From positions 1 through 14,819 of the forward strand of contig JASLCD010000142.1 in NCBI GenBank assembly GCA_030146295.1: a stretch of 14,819 nucleotides of DNA, read 5' to 3'. The position numbers were made by a program, and so were the translations under genes. Below, one piece after another: positions 6,221 through 14,765 of the stretch (positions are counted from its first letter, which is position 1; every line of letters starts with the position of its first letter). The DNA comes from Chryseobacterium sp. GTDB lineage: Bacteria; Bacteroidota; Bacteroidia; Flavobacteriales; Weeksellaceae. The notes beneath the pieces were generated by a model. That model searched no databases. It was not told where the DNA came from and saw only the letters and a list, made by a program, of their open reading frames with translations.

Positions 6221-9200
6221 ATGGCGGATAAAGGATACATCATTATAGAAGGCGCCACTGCGTACTGCAGCAGCTCTGTAACCAATAATTCCAATGGAAC
6301 GGCTGTTCCGATGGAAGTGAAAAGCCAGAAAAAAAAGCTGGGCAAAAACAAATATTTTGCACAGAATAAACCTGTAGCAACTTACCTTGATGACAAAGCT
6401 GAAAGTTTTGGAGGCGGAAACGGATTTGGAAACTGCAAAGGCTCTGATGGGAAAACTTATCCGTGTAAAGGAAAATGCAACATTAAATATAAAGACTATT
6501 ATGAAAATGTAGAATTCAACAAGAGTATGAAAATACTGTTGGATGCATCTACCGGAAATTGCCCTGGATATGGTGTTCCGGGGACTATTGCCTTTGCAAC
6601 GACCGGTCAGGCTAATAATGTTTCACAGATCGAAGTAAAAGAAGCGGATGAGTTTTCCGTAGCCAATACTTCACCACAATGGCCTTCATCAGCTGCTTCT
6701 GAAGCAAGCATAGCGGTGTCATCAATCTCGATGACAAGACCAATACCGGAAGATAAACTTACCGGAAATTATTACTACATCAAAGGAATGAATGGCCCAC
6801 TGTTTCCCATTGCAAACCCATTTGGAGGTGATAATCTGGATTTGAAAGCCCAATTCAAAGGCGATGAAAAAAAGATCATTTGGGCGCTTTTCAAAGGGGA
6901 GGGTACAAAAGATAAAATAAAAACATTTATCGGATTGGGAAGTAGTTTCAGCCAATCTATGAGTAAAATATTTGATACTCTTGCAGAAGGGAAATACAGA
7001 CTGGAAGCTTATGGCAAAAAAGCGGGGGATGCTAAATGCACTATCAATGTAGAAATAGTTCAGGATTTTGTTAAAAAAATTGTCAGTCCCGGATCTTCAA
7101 CCCTAATTAATATTCCTCTGCCTGTATCCATAGAACGTAAACTCAGCAGTGCAGCCGATCAGGCAAAAATACTCAACAAGGGTTTTTTTATGCCGGTAAA
7201 TAGTGTTCAATGGACCGTAAAGCAAGGGACAACAGTACTTTATAGCAGTTATTCAGGAGTCTCTTCTTCGCACCTTGTGGATGTAACAGGCATTGGTGAT
7301 CGTATATTTCTAACCTTTAAAAATGAAGGGAAATATACGGTAGAAGCATTTACAGATCCTGCAGACCCCAAACCGCAGTCTATAGAAGTCAAAATAGAAA
7401 ACAGTCTGGGAGTAATGGGAGTGAAAGGAGAGCCGGGCCTGGTGCGGTTCAGTGATACAATCAAAGTACAGGCTTCAAAATTTAATGTCAATTATATGCC
7501 TTCCGGTACCTCTGTATATTGGTATCTTAAAAAAGAGGGAATGGGAAGAGTGGCTTTATTTGAAAATTCAACTTCCTTCAAAACAAGTATCATCAGTAAA
7601 AAAGTAGCTGAATTGCTTTATAATGATGCGAAACTGGCCAGCGATCAGTATTTTGGTAAATATATACTGGAAGCATATGCCAGTCCGGTTGGAGCAGGAA
7701 AACAACCCGGATTCTCGGGATCAGACTGTTTTAATTTTGAGGTGATTAAAAATGTAATTGATAAATTCACCCTTCCGGCAGCCAATATTCCAAAAGGAAC
7801 CAAAATAAAATATACAGCAACGGCAAGAATTGCTGCACTGGCTGGTAATGAAGCCATAAAAATAGAAGTTCCGGATAAAGTAACCAATAACGGAGACGGA
7901 ACAATTACATTTAATGATCTCGGAGAATATACTATTTCTGCCTGTTTAACCGGAGATTATACCGATGGGAAGAAAATTGAAGTGAAAGTAAAAGTTTCAG
8001 AACCTACGGTAAAAAGAGCACTTTGGGCCTATGGAACCGGAGTAAAACGTACCGAAACCGGATTTGGAGAAGAAACTTATGGATTCCTTGAAATTGACGG
8101 TCTTCAGAATCAGGCCCTAAAAGTAAAAATATGGGTAAAAGGAGAAGGAGATGATTTCTATAAAGAGAAAGACAAGTACATGCTGGAGGAAAAAACCATC
8201 ACGCTTAACAGTGAAGGTAAAGCATCTTTTCTTATTACCACTAATGACGATTATAAGAAAAAAATGGCTGCTGCCATTCCAAAAACAACGGAGAATCCGA
8301 ACCCGTCTTATCGACTGGTATTTACTGTAGAACTTCAGGCAAGTGCATCGGCAGATATTGTTCTTCCTGGAAATATGACCATTCAGGGGACACATCCGGT
8401 CGTTGTAGACAGTAGCACCACCTATCTTGAAGTTCTGGATTCCAATGAAGAACTGATAATCACTTCTGAACAGAAAATTGTGTCAATCATGTTTTCCACA
8501 GAAGATGGCAAAGATATTCAACGAATGCAGACTTTCTATGGCAAGACCCATAAACTTTGGGTACACACCGTGAATATGACCGAAGAGGTATTGAAAATTG
8601 ATGTGCTGAAGGAAATTCCTAAGGAAGGATTAAACGAAAAAGATCACATCACCTATACCCACGAAAGCAAACAAAGCTATAACGAAGAAAAAACCGGAAA
8701 AGACGGACTGCTGGAAGTTTCCTTCACCGCAAAAGAAGAATGGAAAAATCCGCCAAAAAATTTCGATTATTATATAGCACAGGTTTCCCGGCAAGTACAA
8801 GATCCTGCCGATCCTAAAAAGAAAGTCTGGAAAATAGAAAAAAGCCAGTTTACCATTAATAGCACACTTCCTGCAGATCTGGTAAGAACGGAGGATATGG
8901 AAAAACTGGGGATCAAAGCTTATAAAAAAGATAGTACTCCTTTTACAAAAGAAGAAATGCTGGAGTTGAGGAAACAATATATTTTTTATGAAAGCGGATG
9001 TCTGAAAGTGTCACAGAAAGAAACACCAGAGGCTATTGATAATGATGTGATGCCTGTGGTGGTGGAAATGGCGGAGGTGAAAAGAGAGGGCGAAAATGGT
9101 TGTCCGCGATGTAAAGCTGAAATTACAATTGATATTCTCAAAAAAGTATATAAAAATGCAGAGAATGAAGATTTACAAGAGTTAGCATTAACATTAAACA

Positions 9201-10453
9201 AATACAGAAATATTTTCGAATTAAATACTTGCGCAAGAAAAGCTCATTTTTTCGCACAGTCATTACAAGAAGCAGGAACGAGTTTAAAAGGAGGTCTCCA
9301 TGGTGAAAGTTTGGATTATGCAGCCGAAGATTTACCAAAACATTTTAAAAATTTTAGAGCAAATCCTGAACTAGGTAAACAAAGTCCACCTAATGATCTG
9401 GCGTATGAATATGGTAGAAGTTCAAAAAACGGATATAAATCTAATGAAAAGAAAATTGCGGAAATAGCATATGGAGGAAGGCTGGGAAATGAATCTGTTG
9501 ATGATACCTGGAATTTTAGAGGTAGGGGATTGTTGCAAATAACAGGAAAAGGTAATTACAAAGAAATTCAGAAAAAAATAGATGAAAAAGCCAGTGACTC
9601 TGGAGTTATGATTTCTGATGGGGTAGATAGAGACTATACTCCTAAGGAAGCTGCAATAACTGGAATGGCAGATTGGTATAAAGATTCTATGTATTTGAAA
9701 GCTGATGATACAGGTAAATTAACAGATGATGTTGTTGTTGACTCTATTGTTGATATTTTAAATAAACTTACCCCTTCAAGGCTACATCGTAAAATTTGGT
9801 ATCGTGGAGGTAAATTGGATAACTGGGAGGTTAAAGTAAATGATTCTATGAAGTCTGTATTTAGAGTAGGAGAATGTGGCAAAGGTGCAGGGTTGAATTT
9901 GGTAGGAGATGCTCCATGGTTTCAGGCTGCATGGAAAGAATATGAAAAATATAAAGGATTAAGAGAAATGAATAGTCCTTTAAAGGAAAAAATTACTGAG
10001 TATTTTGATGTATCCTCTGCTGCTGGATTAGGTTACGACTATACCAATCCGTGGTGTGGTGCATTTTTAGCTTGGTGTTTTGATCAGACTCAAGATTATA
10101 AAAGGATTAATACTCCTAAAAGTGCAGCGGCCTTTGGCTGGAAGGGAAGTACATGGGAAAATGGAGAAGATTGTAATGCTTTTGTTGGAGCTTTAATAGT
10201 TTTTGATTATTCACATGTGGCATTAATTGCTGGTGAAAATTTAGATGGTACAAGATATGTATATTTGGGAGGAAATCAAGGGAATGGAGAAAAAACAGCA
10301 GGATATCAAAAAATAATATTAGGCTCTGTTGACAAAGAAAGTAAATCGATTGTTGCTATTACTAAGCCTAAAAAATATACAATATCCGTAAAAGATAAAG
10401 AACTTCCAAAGTATGATGTTAATGCTGAAAACACTAAAGAAAGTTCCAGATAA
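6221..10453 (+). CDS. PAAR-like (DUF4280) polymorphic effector with GH19 and TIGR02594/NlpC-P60-like domains
   Basis: A 1410-aa spike-tip effector. Residues 1-135 form a DUF4280 PAAR-like domain with spaced cysteines (C16, C72, C82, C86, C114). Residues 185-595 hold about four Ig-like units, each ending in a related strand (EGKYRLEAYG, EGKYTVEAFT, FGKYILEAYA, LGEYTISACL). Another beta-rich region covers about 595-955. A CPRC motif (961-964) marks the junction to the toxin part. A GH19 lysozyme/chitinase-like domain follows, with NTCARKAHFFAQSLQEAG (probable acid E1017) and FRGRGLLQITGKGNY (1099-1113). The last domain (about 1255-1390) resembles TIGR02594/CHAP-type peptidases: NPWCGAFLAWC (probable nucleophile C1279), SHVAL (H1332) and LGGNQ (1349-1353). 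Glycan and peptide cleavage of peptidoglycan is inferred. DNA becomes clearly more A/T-rich right after the CPRC codons (about 9112). Two exported immunity candidates follow 15 bases downstream. Confidence 0.85.
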   Translation: MADKGYIIIEGATAYCSSSVTNNSNGTAVPMEVKSQKKKLGKNKYFAQNKPVATYLDDKAESFGGGNGFGNCKGSDGKTYPCKGKCNIKYKDYYENVEFNKSMKILLDASTGNCPGYGVPGTIAFATTGQANNVSQIEVKEADEFSVANTSPQWPSSAASEASIAVSSISMTRPIPEDKLTGNYYYIKGMNGPLFPIANPFGGDNLDLKAQFKGDEKKIIWALFKGEGTKDKIKTFIGLGSSFSQSMSKIFDTLAEGKYRLEAYGKKAGDAKCTINVEIVQDFVKKIVSPGSSTLINIPLPVSIERKLSSAADQAKILNKGFFMPVNSVQWTVKQGTTVLYSSYSGVSSSHLVDVTGIGDRIFLTFKNEGKYTVEAFTDPADPKPQSIEVKIENSLGVMGVKGEPGLVRFSDTIKVQASKFNVNYMPSGTSVYWYLKKEGMGRVALFENSTSFKTSIISKKVAELLYNDAKLASDQYFGKYILEAYASPVGAGKQPGFSGSDCFNFEVIKNVIDKFTLPAANIPKGTKIKYTATARIAALAGNEAIKIEVPDKVTNNGDGTITFNDLGEYTISACLTGDYTDGKKIEVKVKVSEPTVKRALWAYGTGVKRTETGFGEETYGFLEIDGLQNQALKVKIWVKGEGDDFYKEKDKYMLEEKTITLNSEGKASFLITTNDDYKKKMAAAIPKTTENPNPSYRLVFTVELQASASADIVLPGNMTIQGTHPVVVDSSTTYLEVLDSNEELIITSEQKIVSIMFSTEDGKDIQRMQTFYGKTHKLWVHTVNMTEEVLKIDVLKEIPKEGLNEKDHITYTHESKQSYNEEKTGKDGLLEVSFTAKEEWKNPPKNFDYYIAQVSRQVQDPADPKKKVWKIEKSQFTINSTLPADLVRTEDMEKLGIKAYKKDSTPFTKEEMLELRKQYIFYESGCLKVSQKETPEAIDNDVMPVVVEMAEVKREGENGCPRCKAEITIDILKKVYKNAENEDLQELALTLNKYRNIFELNTCARKAHFFAQSLQEAGTSLKGGLHGESLDYAAEDLPKHFKNFRANPELGKQSPPNDLAYEYGRSSKNGYKSNEKKIAEIAYGGRLGNESVDDTWNFRGRGLLQITGKGNYKEIQKKIDEKASDSGVMISDGVDRDYTPKEAAITGMADWYKDSMYLKADDTGKLTDDVVVDSIVDILNKLTPSRLHRKIWYRGGKLDNWEVKVNDSMKSVFRVGECGKGAGLNLVGDAPWFQAAWKEYEKYKGLREMNSPLKEKITEYFDVSSAAGLGYDYTNPWCGAFLAWCFDQTQDYKRINTPKSAAAFGWKGSTWENGEDCNAFVGALIVFDYSHVALIAGENLDGTRYVYLGGNQGNGEKTAGYQKIILGSVDKESKSIVAITKPKKYTISVKDKELPKYDVNAENTKESSR

Positions 10454-10468
10454 TAAAATATAATTTCT

Positions 10469-11713
10469 ATGAATATAAAAAGTAAAATTAGATTAACAAT
10501 ATATTCACTATTAATAATGAGCAGTTTAAGCTGCCAGGAAAAAAAGCGAAGTTCTGACAATAGTCAAAAAACAATAAGTATGAATGATGATACTATAATA
10601 CTAAAGGTTCTAAAAAAACAATTGCAGGAAGGTGCAGGGAAATCAATTGATGAAGCAGGTGCTGAGCTCACTAAAATACCATTTGAGATAGAAGAGCTTG
10701 AAGTATCAGCTGAAACCGCAAAAAAAATATTGCAATCTAATGGTTTTAAGGAATTGTCTGATAGTGAATTTAGTAATAAAATTAAAAGTATTTTTGGAAG
10801 AATAGTAGACCCTAATTCAGGTAATCCGTTTTTATATGTAAATTATTTTGACAGATGTGATAGAAACTTTGTTACTTATAGTAATAATAGTGTTGATTAT
10901 GAAGGAGGATATATTGACAAACAAAGAAAACTTTTCACTGATTTTTATTACCTGCCCGAAATTCTTGATTATCAAAAAGAATATCCCAAATTAAATGACA
11001 TTGAGTCCAGTAAAGTTATTAGAAAATCAAGTTCACAAATGAATGTTGAAATACCGCATTGGAAAGATGTTACAGATTTAAAAGAACAAAGAAAAGTAAA
11101 TGTCCAAAGAATCATTGCCAGAAATATGTATTTATTCAATGATAATAAAACATATATCATTTGGTTGGTAACTCATGATAAAAACTTTGTAAAGTTATTG
11201 GTTAAAAATTTTGGTTATGATAGGGAACCTAAGTTTAATGAAATGCTTATTAATGAATATATTCAATCTAAGGATATGTACAAAATTGGAGAGCTTATTT
11301 TTGCCAAAAATTGTGACAAAGAATTAGAGGTACGTGATGGAGTATTACAAAGTATGGCTGCTTTTTATCAAAAAAGTTCCAATCCTCGCGATTTGTTTGG
11401 TTTAATGGAATTTTCTTCAAAACTATTAGAAACTGACGAATACAATAATTATTCAGAAAAAGAAAAAATTAAAATGATAGCTTATATAGCTAATACCTAT
11501 GATTCTTTGTTCAAAAAACATCATAGAAATCAGGATGGTTGGGATCCGAGATGGAATATTTTAGGAGCATATTTTGAAGATGACTCAAGAAGTAAAATTA
11601 AATGGCTTAAGTTGAAAGAAGAAATGCAAATAAACAATTATTATAATCTTCCAAATTTAAAAGAAGTAGTAAGTTATGCAGAGGGATTTGATAGTGTAGG
11701 TGCTCCGGATTAA
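10469..11713 (+). CDS. predicted lipoprotein, candidate immunity to the PAAR-fused effector (paralog 1)
   Basis: The 414-aa product starts with a basic, hydrophobic signal ending SSLSC (C22), a probable lipoprotein cleavage site, followed by QEKKRSS. The mature part is mostly helical-looking. Residues around ARNMYLFNDNK, the preceding EQRK and the following NFGYD match the next gene, so the two are tandem paralogs. It begins 15 bases after the effector stop and is probably cotranscribed. A periplasmic, membrane-tethered product fits protection against peptidoglycan-cleaving enzymes. No named family is recognised; immunity is inferred from position, export and duplication. The lipobox (S-L-S-C) is loose, so a plain signal peptide is possible. 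Confidence 0.6.
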   Translation: MNIKSKIRLTIYSLLIMSSLSCQEKKRSSDNSQKTISMNDDTIILKVLKKQLQEGAGKSIDEAGAELTKIPFEIEELEVSAETAKKILQSNGFKELSDSEFSNKIKSIFGRIVDPNSGNPFLYVNYFDRCDRNFVTYSNNSVDYEGGYIDKQRKLFTDFYYLPEILDYQKEYPKLNDIESSKVIRKSSSQMNVEIPHWKDVTDLKEQRKVNVQRIIARNMYLFNDNKTYIIWLVTHDKNFVKLLVKNFGYDREPKFNEMLINEYIQSKDMYKIGELIFAKNCDKELEVRDGVLQSMAAFYQKSSNPRDLFGLMEFSSKLLETDEYNNYSEKEKIKMIAYIANTYDSLFKKHHRNQDGWDPRWNILGAYFEDDSRSKIKWLKLKEEMQINNYYNLPNLKEVVSYAEGFDSVGAPD

Positions 11714-11749
11714 AAATTTGTACATACAAAAAATATATCTTGTTACTCC

Positions 11750-13030
11750 ATGAACACAAATTTTAGCGTGATGAAAAATAAATTTCAGTTACTATTAATA
11801 TTTTTAATAATTGGAGTATCGTTATATGGTCAAATTGAAATAGAAAATACATTGATAAAACAATTTGATCAAAGCTTTAATACAGTACTAAAAAAACAGT
11901 TAGAATACGGAAAACCTTCTTTTGATAATCCATATCAGTATTCTGAAAAAGATTTGGAAGTAACAGCTCCTATATTAGGCCGGTTGCTTCTGGATAACGG
12001 TTATAAAACCATCAGCAATGAAGAATTTAATAACAGAATAAAGCAGATATTTAACCGGGTTATTGATAAAAACTCAACCAGTAAATTTCTGTACATCAAC
12101 TTTATTGATAAATGTGATAAGGGATTAAATTACACTCCGAATAATGCAGAGAATAATGGAATGTTCGTGGTTAAAAACCAAAATTTTATTACTGATCTTT
12201 ATCCTTTACCTGTAATTATTGATTATCAGAAAACATATACTGAAACGGCTCAGGAAGAAAATTCGGCTTCAAAAAACTATATAGATACAAACGGAAATGA
12301 AGTTAAAAAATATTTGTGGAAAGATACTTCCAATCTGAAGGAACAAAGAAAAAAGAATTTACAAACATTCATTGCCCGTAATCTCTATCTGTTTAATGAT
12401 AATAAAGCTCAATACAAATGGCTTACTCTTAATGATTCGTATTTTATGGATGCTTTAGTAAAAACATTTGGATATACACAAGATGCTGATTTATTGAGAT
12501 GGATTGTTGAAAGATCAAAATTTGATAAAAAAGATCCATCAGATTATGGTAAACTATTCTGGATAAAAGACTGTGACGAAAGCGTAAGGCTTCATGCCAA
12601 TACCTTTAAAGTATTGCAAAAACTGTATCTTCTTAATAATTCTTCTGAAAGCAGATTTATTCTGGATAATATTAAATCCTATTTAGAATATCTGGAGAAT
12701 AATGAAAATCCGGAATCAAAAGTTTTAACAGAAACAGAGAAGGTGAAAATAATGGCTAATCTGGCTTACTTTGCCGAACAATATAAATATAACCCTTCTT
12801 ATAATGATGGAACAAAAATGATGTGTAGATTGCGTTTCTTTTTGGGAGATAGCGCCAGAGATATCTTACAGAAAAATAATCATTTTAATCTTCCAAAATT
12901 TAAAGAATGGTGGGATAATGCAGACTACGACGAATATTTCGTAGAAGAATGTGAGTACAATGGAACATGCGGCCCGGATAATCAACCTATGAATATAACA
13001 GAATGGAGAAAACAGCATCCTAAAAAATAA
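11750..13030 (+). CDS. predicted periplasmic protein, candidate immunity (paralog 2)
   Basis: The 426-aa product is a divergent tandem copy of the preceding gene. Shared blocks include EQRKKNLQTFIARN, LYLFNDNK, FGYTQD and the NNGY/EEFNNRIKQIF region. It has a clear type I signal ending SLYGQ, with cleavage likely before the Q as in many flavobacterial proteins. The ATG at 11750 is given, but the second Met at 11771 (MKNKFQLLLIFLI) makes a cleaner signal peptide and may be the true start. The C-terminus differs from paralog 1 and adds a cysteine-containing tail (EECEYNGTCGPDNQP). Unlike paralog 1, the mature protein should be soluble in the periplasm. The role is inferred from context. Confidence 0.6.
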   Translation: MNTNFSVMKNKFQLLLIFLIIGVSLYGQIEIENTLIKQFDQSFNTVLKKQLEYGKPSFDNPYQYSEKDLEVTAPILGRLLLDNGYKTISNEEFNNRIKQIFNRVIDKNSTSKFLYINFIDKCDKGLNYTPNNAENNGMFVVKNQNFITDLYPLPVIIDYQKTYTETAQEENSASKNYIDTNGNEVKKYLWKDTSNLKEQRKKNLQTFIARNLYLFNDNKAQYKWLTLNDSYFMDALVKTFGYTQDADLLRWIVERSKFDKKDPSDYGKLFWIKDCDESVRLHANTFKVLQKLYLLNNSSESRFILDNIKSYLEYLENNENPESKVLTETEKVKIMANLAYFAEQYKYNPSYNDGTKMMCRLRFFLGDSARDILQKNNHFNLPKFKEWWDNADYDEYFVEECEYNGTCGPDNQPMNITEWRKQHPKK

Positions 13031-13142
13031 TATTGAGAGCACAGCCAGAAAAGACAGTGCTTTAATGTATATCTGGAAAATACAAGTTGGAAATTTTAAA
13101 TATTCTTATTATTGGGAAATTCCAGAACATGAATCAGAATAA
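12999..13142 (+). pseudogene. possible 3' remnant of an unidentified gene
   Basis: In the frame shifted by one from the preceding gene, sequence is open from 12999 to TAA at 13140-13142. The part after that gene's stop reads like real protein, for example ARKDSALMYIWKIQVGNF and SYYWEIPEHESE. The only ATG is at 13065, leaving 25 codons, and no ribosome site is evident. It ends just before the terminator, as the 3' end of a former last gene of the operon would. I do not recognise the parent gene; chance coding appearance is the alternative. Confidence 0.3.
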
Positions 13143-13145
13143 TAA

Positions 13146-13177
13146 AAAAGCCAGTCCTCATAAAGTAACTGGCTTTT
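13146..13177. terminator. bidirectional terminator between convergent genes
   Basis: GCCAGT (13150-13155) pairs with ACTGGC (13168-13173), extended by AAAA/TTTT to 10 bp, with a 12-nt loop. T-rich tracts follow on both strands. It lies between the end of the plus-strand effector operon and the stop of the minus-strand gene at 13195, and can serve both. Confidence 0.85.
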
Positions 13178-13194
13178 ATTTTTAAGTTATAATT

Positions 13195-14541
13195 TTAAGG
13201 AAGCGTAGAAAAATCGATGTTCGGTGCCTGTGTGGGTGCGGTAACAGAAAACTGCGAGCCGGGAGCAACAGTTGTATTAAAGAATCCTCCGTTTTGCAAA
13301 AAGAAAGCATTGACGCTTGTTCCTCCCATTGCATCTATTCTTTGTTGTGCATTATAAGTATTATCTACAGTAAACTTTGCACCCGACACAGGAAGCCAGC
13401 TGCCGGTTGAAGTTCTTACCCATTGGTTTTTGAATTCTGCTTTTCTGCCCTGATATCCATTTTCAGGATTGAAATTTTCAACGAAACTATAGAAGCTTTT
13501 GAGATAAGTACTGGTTTGAGGTCTCTTCCAGCTGGCAATCAGTTTCCATGTTGTAGCGTCCGGTGATAAAAACCAGGCTGTAAAATCCGTTTTTCCGGTG
13601 CCGTCAGGTTCACCTTTTAATAGAAATTTATAAGTTTGCCCTGCACTCCAGTTATATTTATAATAACTTTGTCCGCCAGACCCTTCATTGCCGAATTCTC
13701 CGACCGTTACTCCGGTGCCGGATCTGTTGAGAAGGATTTTGTGGTCAGGAGGAATATTATTGGGATCATCAGTGTCAAATGGGCTCCAGACGGAGAATAG
13801 AATTCTTCTTTCTGTGGCAGAATTAACCTGCATTCCAAAATAGCCCGCACTAAAGCCATTGGCCATAAAATAAGAACCAATCTTATCTTCTCCAACAGGA
13901 ACGGTTACTTCGTTGTAATAGTAGCTCACATTATCCGTGGCAGGAACTGTGTAGTTCAGATGACAGGAAGGCCCTCTGCGTGCCCAATAATAGTAAGAAG
14001 GATCATTACTATAAACATTGGTTCCTGTAGAGGCGGGCCCGCTGAAAGTAACGTCTGTAAGATCTGCAAAGTATCCACCGGTTTTAGAGACACCCTGAAG
14101 ATCAACTTTTACGTAACCAGGAGTAGAAATAGTAAAATCTCCAACAGTATAGTCTTTAGAAGCCGATCCTGTTAAAGTAACATTTTTGGATATACCGCCT
14201 ATCGTTACTTTTACAACACTTGTACCCGAAGGAACTGAAGCTTTTAACCCAATGTTTAATGTTCCCGTATTACTCACTCTGAAATAAGTACTGATAACAG
14301 TATTGGAGTTGGTCCAGTTTCCTAATTTGGTGGAGGTGATCACCTCACTGGCTCCCGTTGGTTTTACGGTTAAAAAAGAGTTTCCGGCAACCGGAACACT
14401 AATGGATGCTGCGTTCTTTAGTGCTGAGGTGTTTTTCTGTGCAGCAACAGTGTCTTCTGTAGCCATAGTGGCTTGTGCGCATGACTGAAAAACAAGCAAA
14501 GCAATACCCAGAAAAGTATTGCCTAATAATTTTACTTTCAT
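13195..14541 (-). CDS. DUF3472 family lipoprotein
   Basis: A 448-aa exported protein. The N-terminus (MKVKLLGNTFLGIALLVFQSC) is a lipoprotein signal with C21 as the likely lipidation site, followed by a Thr/Ala-rich linker. Residues about 45-170 form a beta-sandwich-like region, possibly DUF5077-like (VSNTGTLNIGLKASVPSGTS). The remainder matches DUF3472: GYFGMQVNSATERRILFSVW, SPFDTDDPNNIP, FGNEGSGGQSYYKYNW, YSFVENF and a C-terminal FFLQNGGFF. Members are surface or periplasmic proteins of Bacteroidetes often linked to carbohydrate handling, but the biochemical role is not settled. It is less A/T-rich than the toxin genes and convergent with them, so it is probably a resident gene unrelated to the T6SS module. 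It lies downstream of the right tRNA-Phe but behind that gene's terminator. No convincing promoter box was found. Confidence 0.85.
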   Translation of the reverse strand: MKVKLLGNTFLGIALLVFQSCAQATMATEDTVAAQKNTSALKNAASISVPVAGNSFLTVKPTGASEVITSTKLGNWTNSNTVISTYFRVSNTGTLNIGLKASVPSGTSVVKVTIGGISKNVTLTGSASKDYTVGDFTISTPGYVKVDLQGVSKTGGYFADLTDVTFSGPASTGTNVYSNDPSYYYWARRGPSCHLNYTVPATDNVSYYYNEVTVPVGEDKIGSYFMANGFSAGYFGMQVNSATERRILFSVWSPFDTDDPNNIPPDHKILLNRSGTGVTVGEFGNEGSGGQSYYKYNWSAGQTYKFLLKGEPDGTGKTDFTAWFLSPDATTWKLIASWKRPQTSTYLKSFYSFVENFNPENGYQGRKAEFKNQWVRTSTGSWLPVSGAKFTVDNTYNAQQRIDAMGGTSVNAFFLQNGGFFNTTVAPGSQFSVTAPTQAPNIDFSTLP

Positions 14542-14595
14542 AGTAGATTGGTAATTTGGTTTTACTGTACTAAATTAAGTTTTACCCGTCAAATA

Positions 14596-14628
14596 AAAAA
14601 TTAATTCCCATTATTTTGATTAATTTTT
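14596..14628. repeat. 10-bp A/T inverted repeat upstream of the DUF3472 gene
   Basis: AAAAATTAAT (14596-14605) and ATTAATTTTT (14619-14628) are perfect inverted copies around a 13-nt spacer, 55 bases or more before the minus-strand start codon. It could be a regulator site. In such A/T-rich DNA, chance is quite possible. Confidence 0.3.
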
Positions 14629-14733
14629 ATTTTAAACAGATTCGAAACAGAAAAGTGTATTAGGTCTTAGCAGGCATTTTTCAATAGGTCCGGATGGAAT
14701 AGACGTGAGAAAAGGATGATGATAAAAAACAAA

Positions 14734-14761
14734 AAAACCTCTAAACTGAATTAGAGGTTTT
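14734..14761 (-). terminator. terminator of the right tRNA-Phe
   Basis: CCTCTAA (14738-14744) pairs with TTAGAGG (14751-14757), extended by A/T pairs, with a 6-nt loop. On the minus strand the stem is followed by a long T tract (plus 14722-14737). It lies 4 bases past the tRNA 3' end and separates it from the DUF3472 gene. Confidence 0.85.
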
Positions 14762-14765
14762 CAAG

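Noticed and set aside
8630..8977. Minus-strand 115-codon frame opposite the PAAR-like effector gene
   Set aside because: Phe/Ile-rich antisense translation of a lysine/glutamate-rich coding region; no start context or domain.
10306..10560. Minus-strand 84-codon hydrophobic frame across the effector/immunity boundary
   Set aside because: It looks membrane-like only because antisense of A/T-rich coding DNA yields Leu/Ile/Phe; it overlaps two supported plus-strand genes.
13960..14488. Plus-strand frames of 61-71 codons opposite the DUF3472 gene
   Set aside because: They are antisense to a strongly supported DUF3472 lipoprotein and have no recognisable features.
14542..14640. Promoter for the DUF3472 gene on the minus strand
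   Set aside because: TTTATTTG and TAATTTAG are near matches to TAnnTTTG, but neither is exact nor has a TTG at the right distance.
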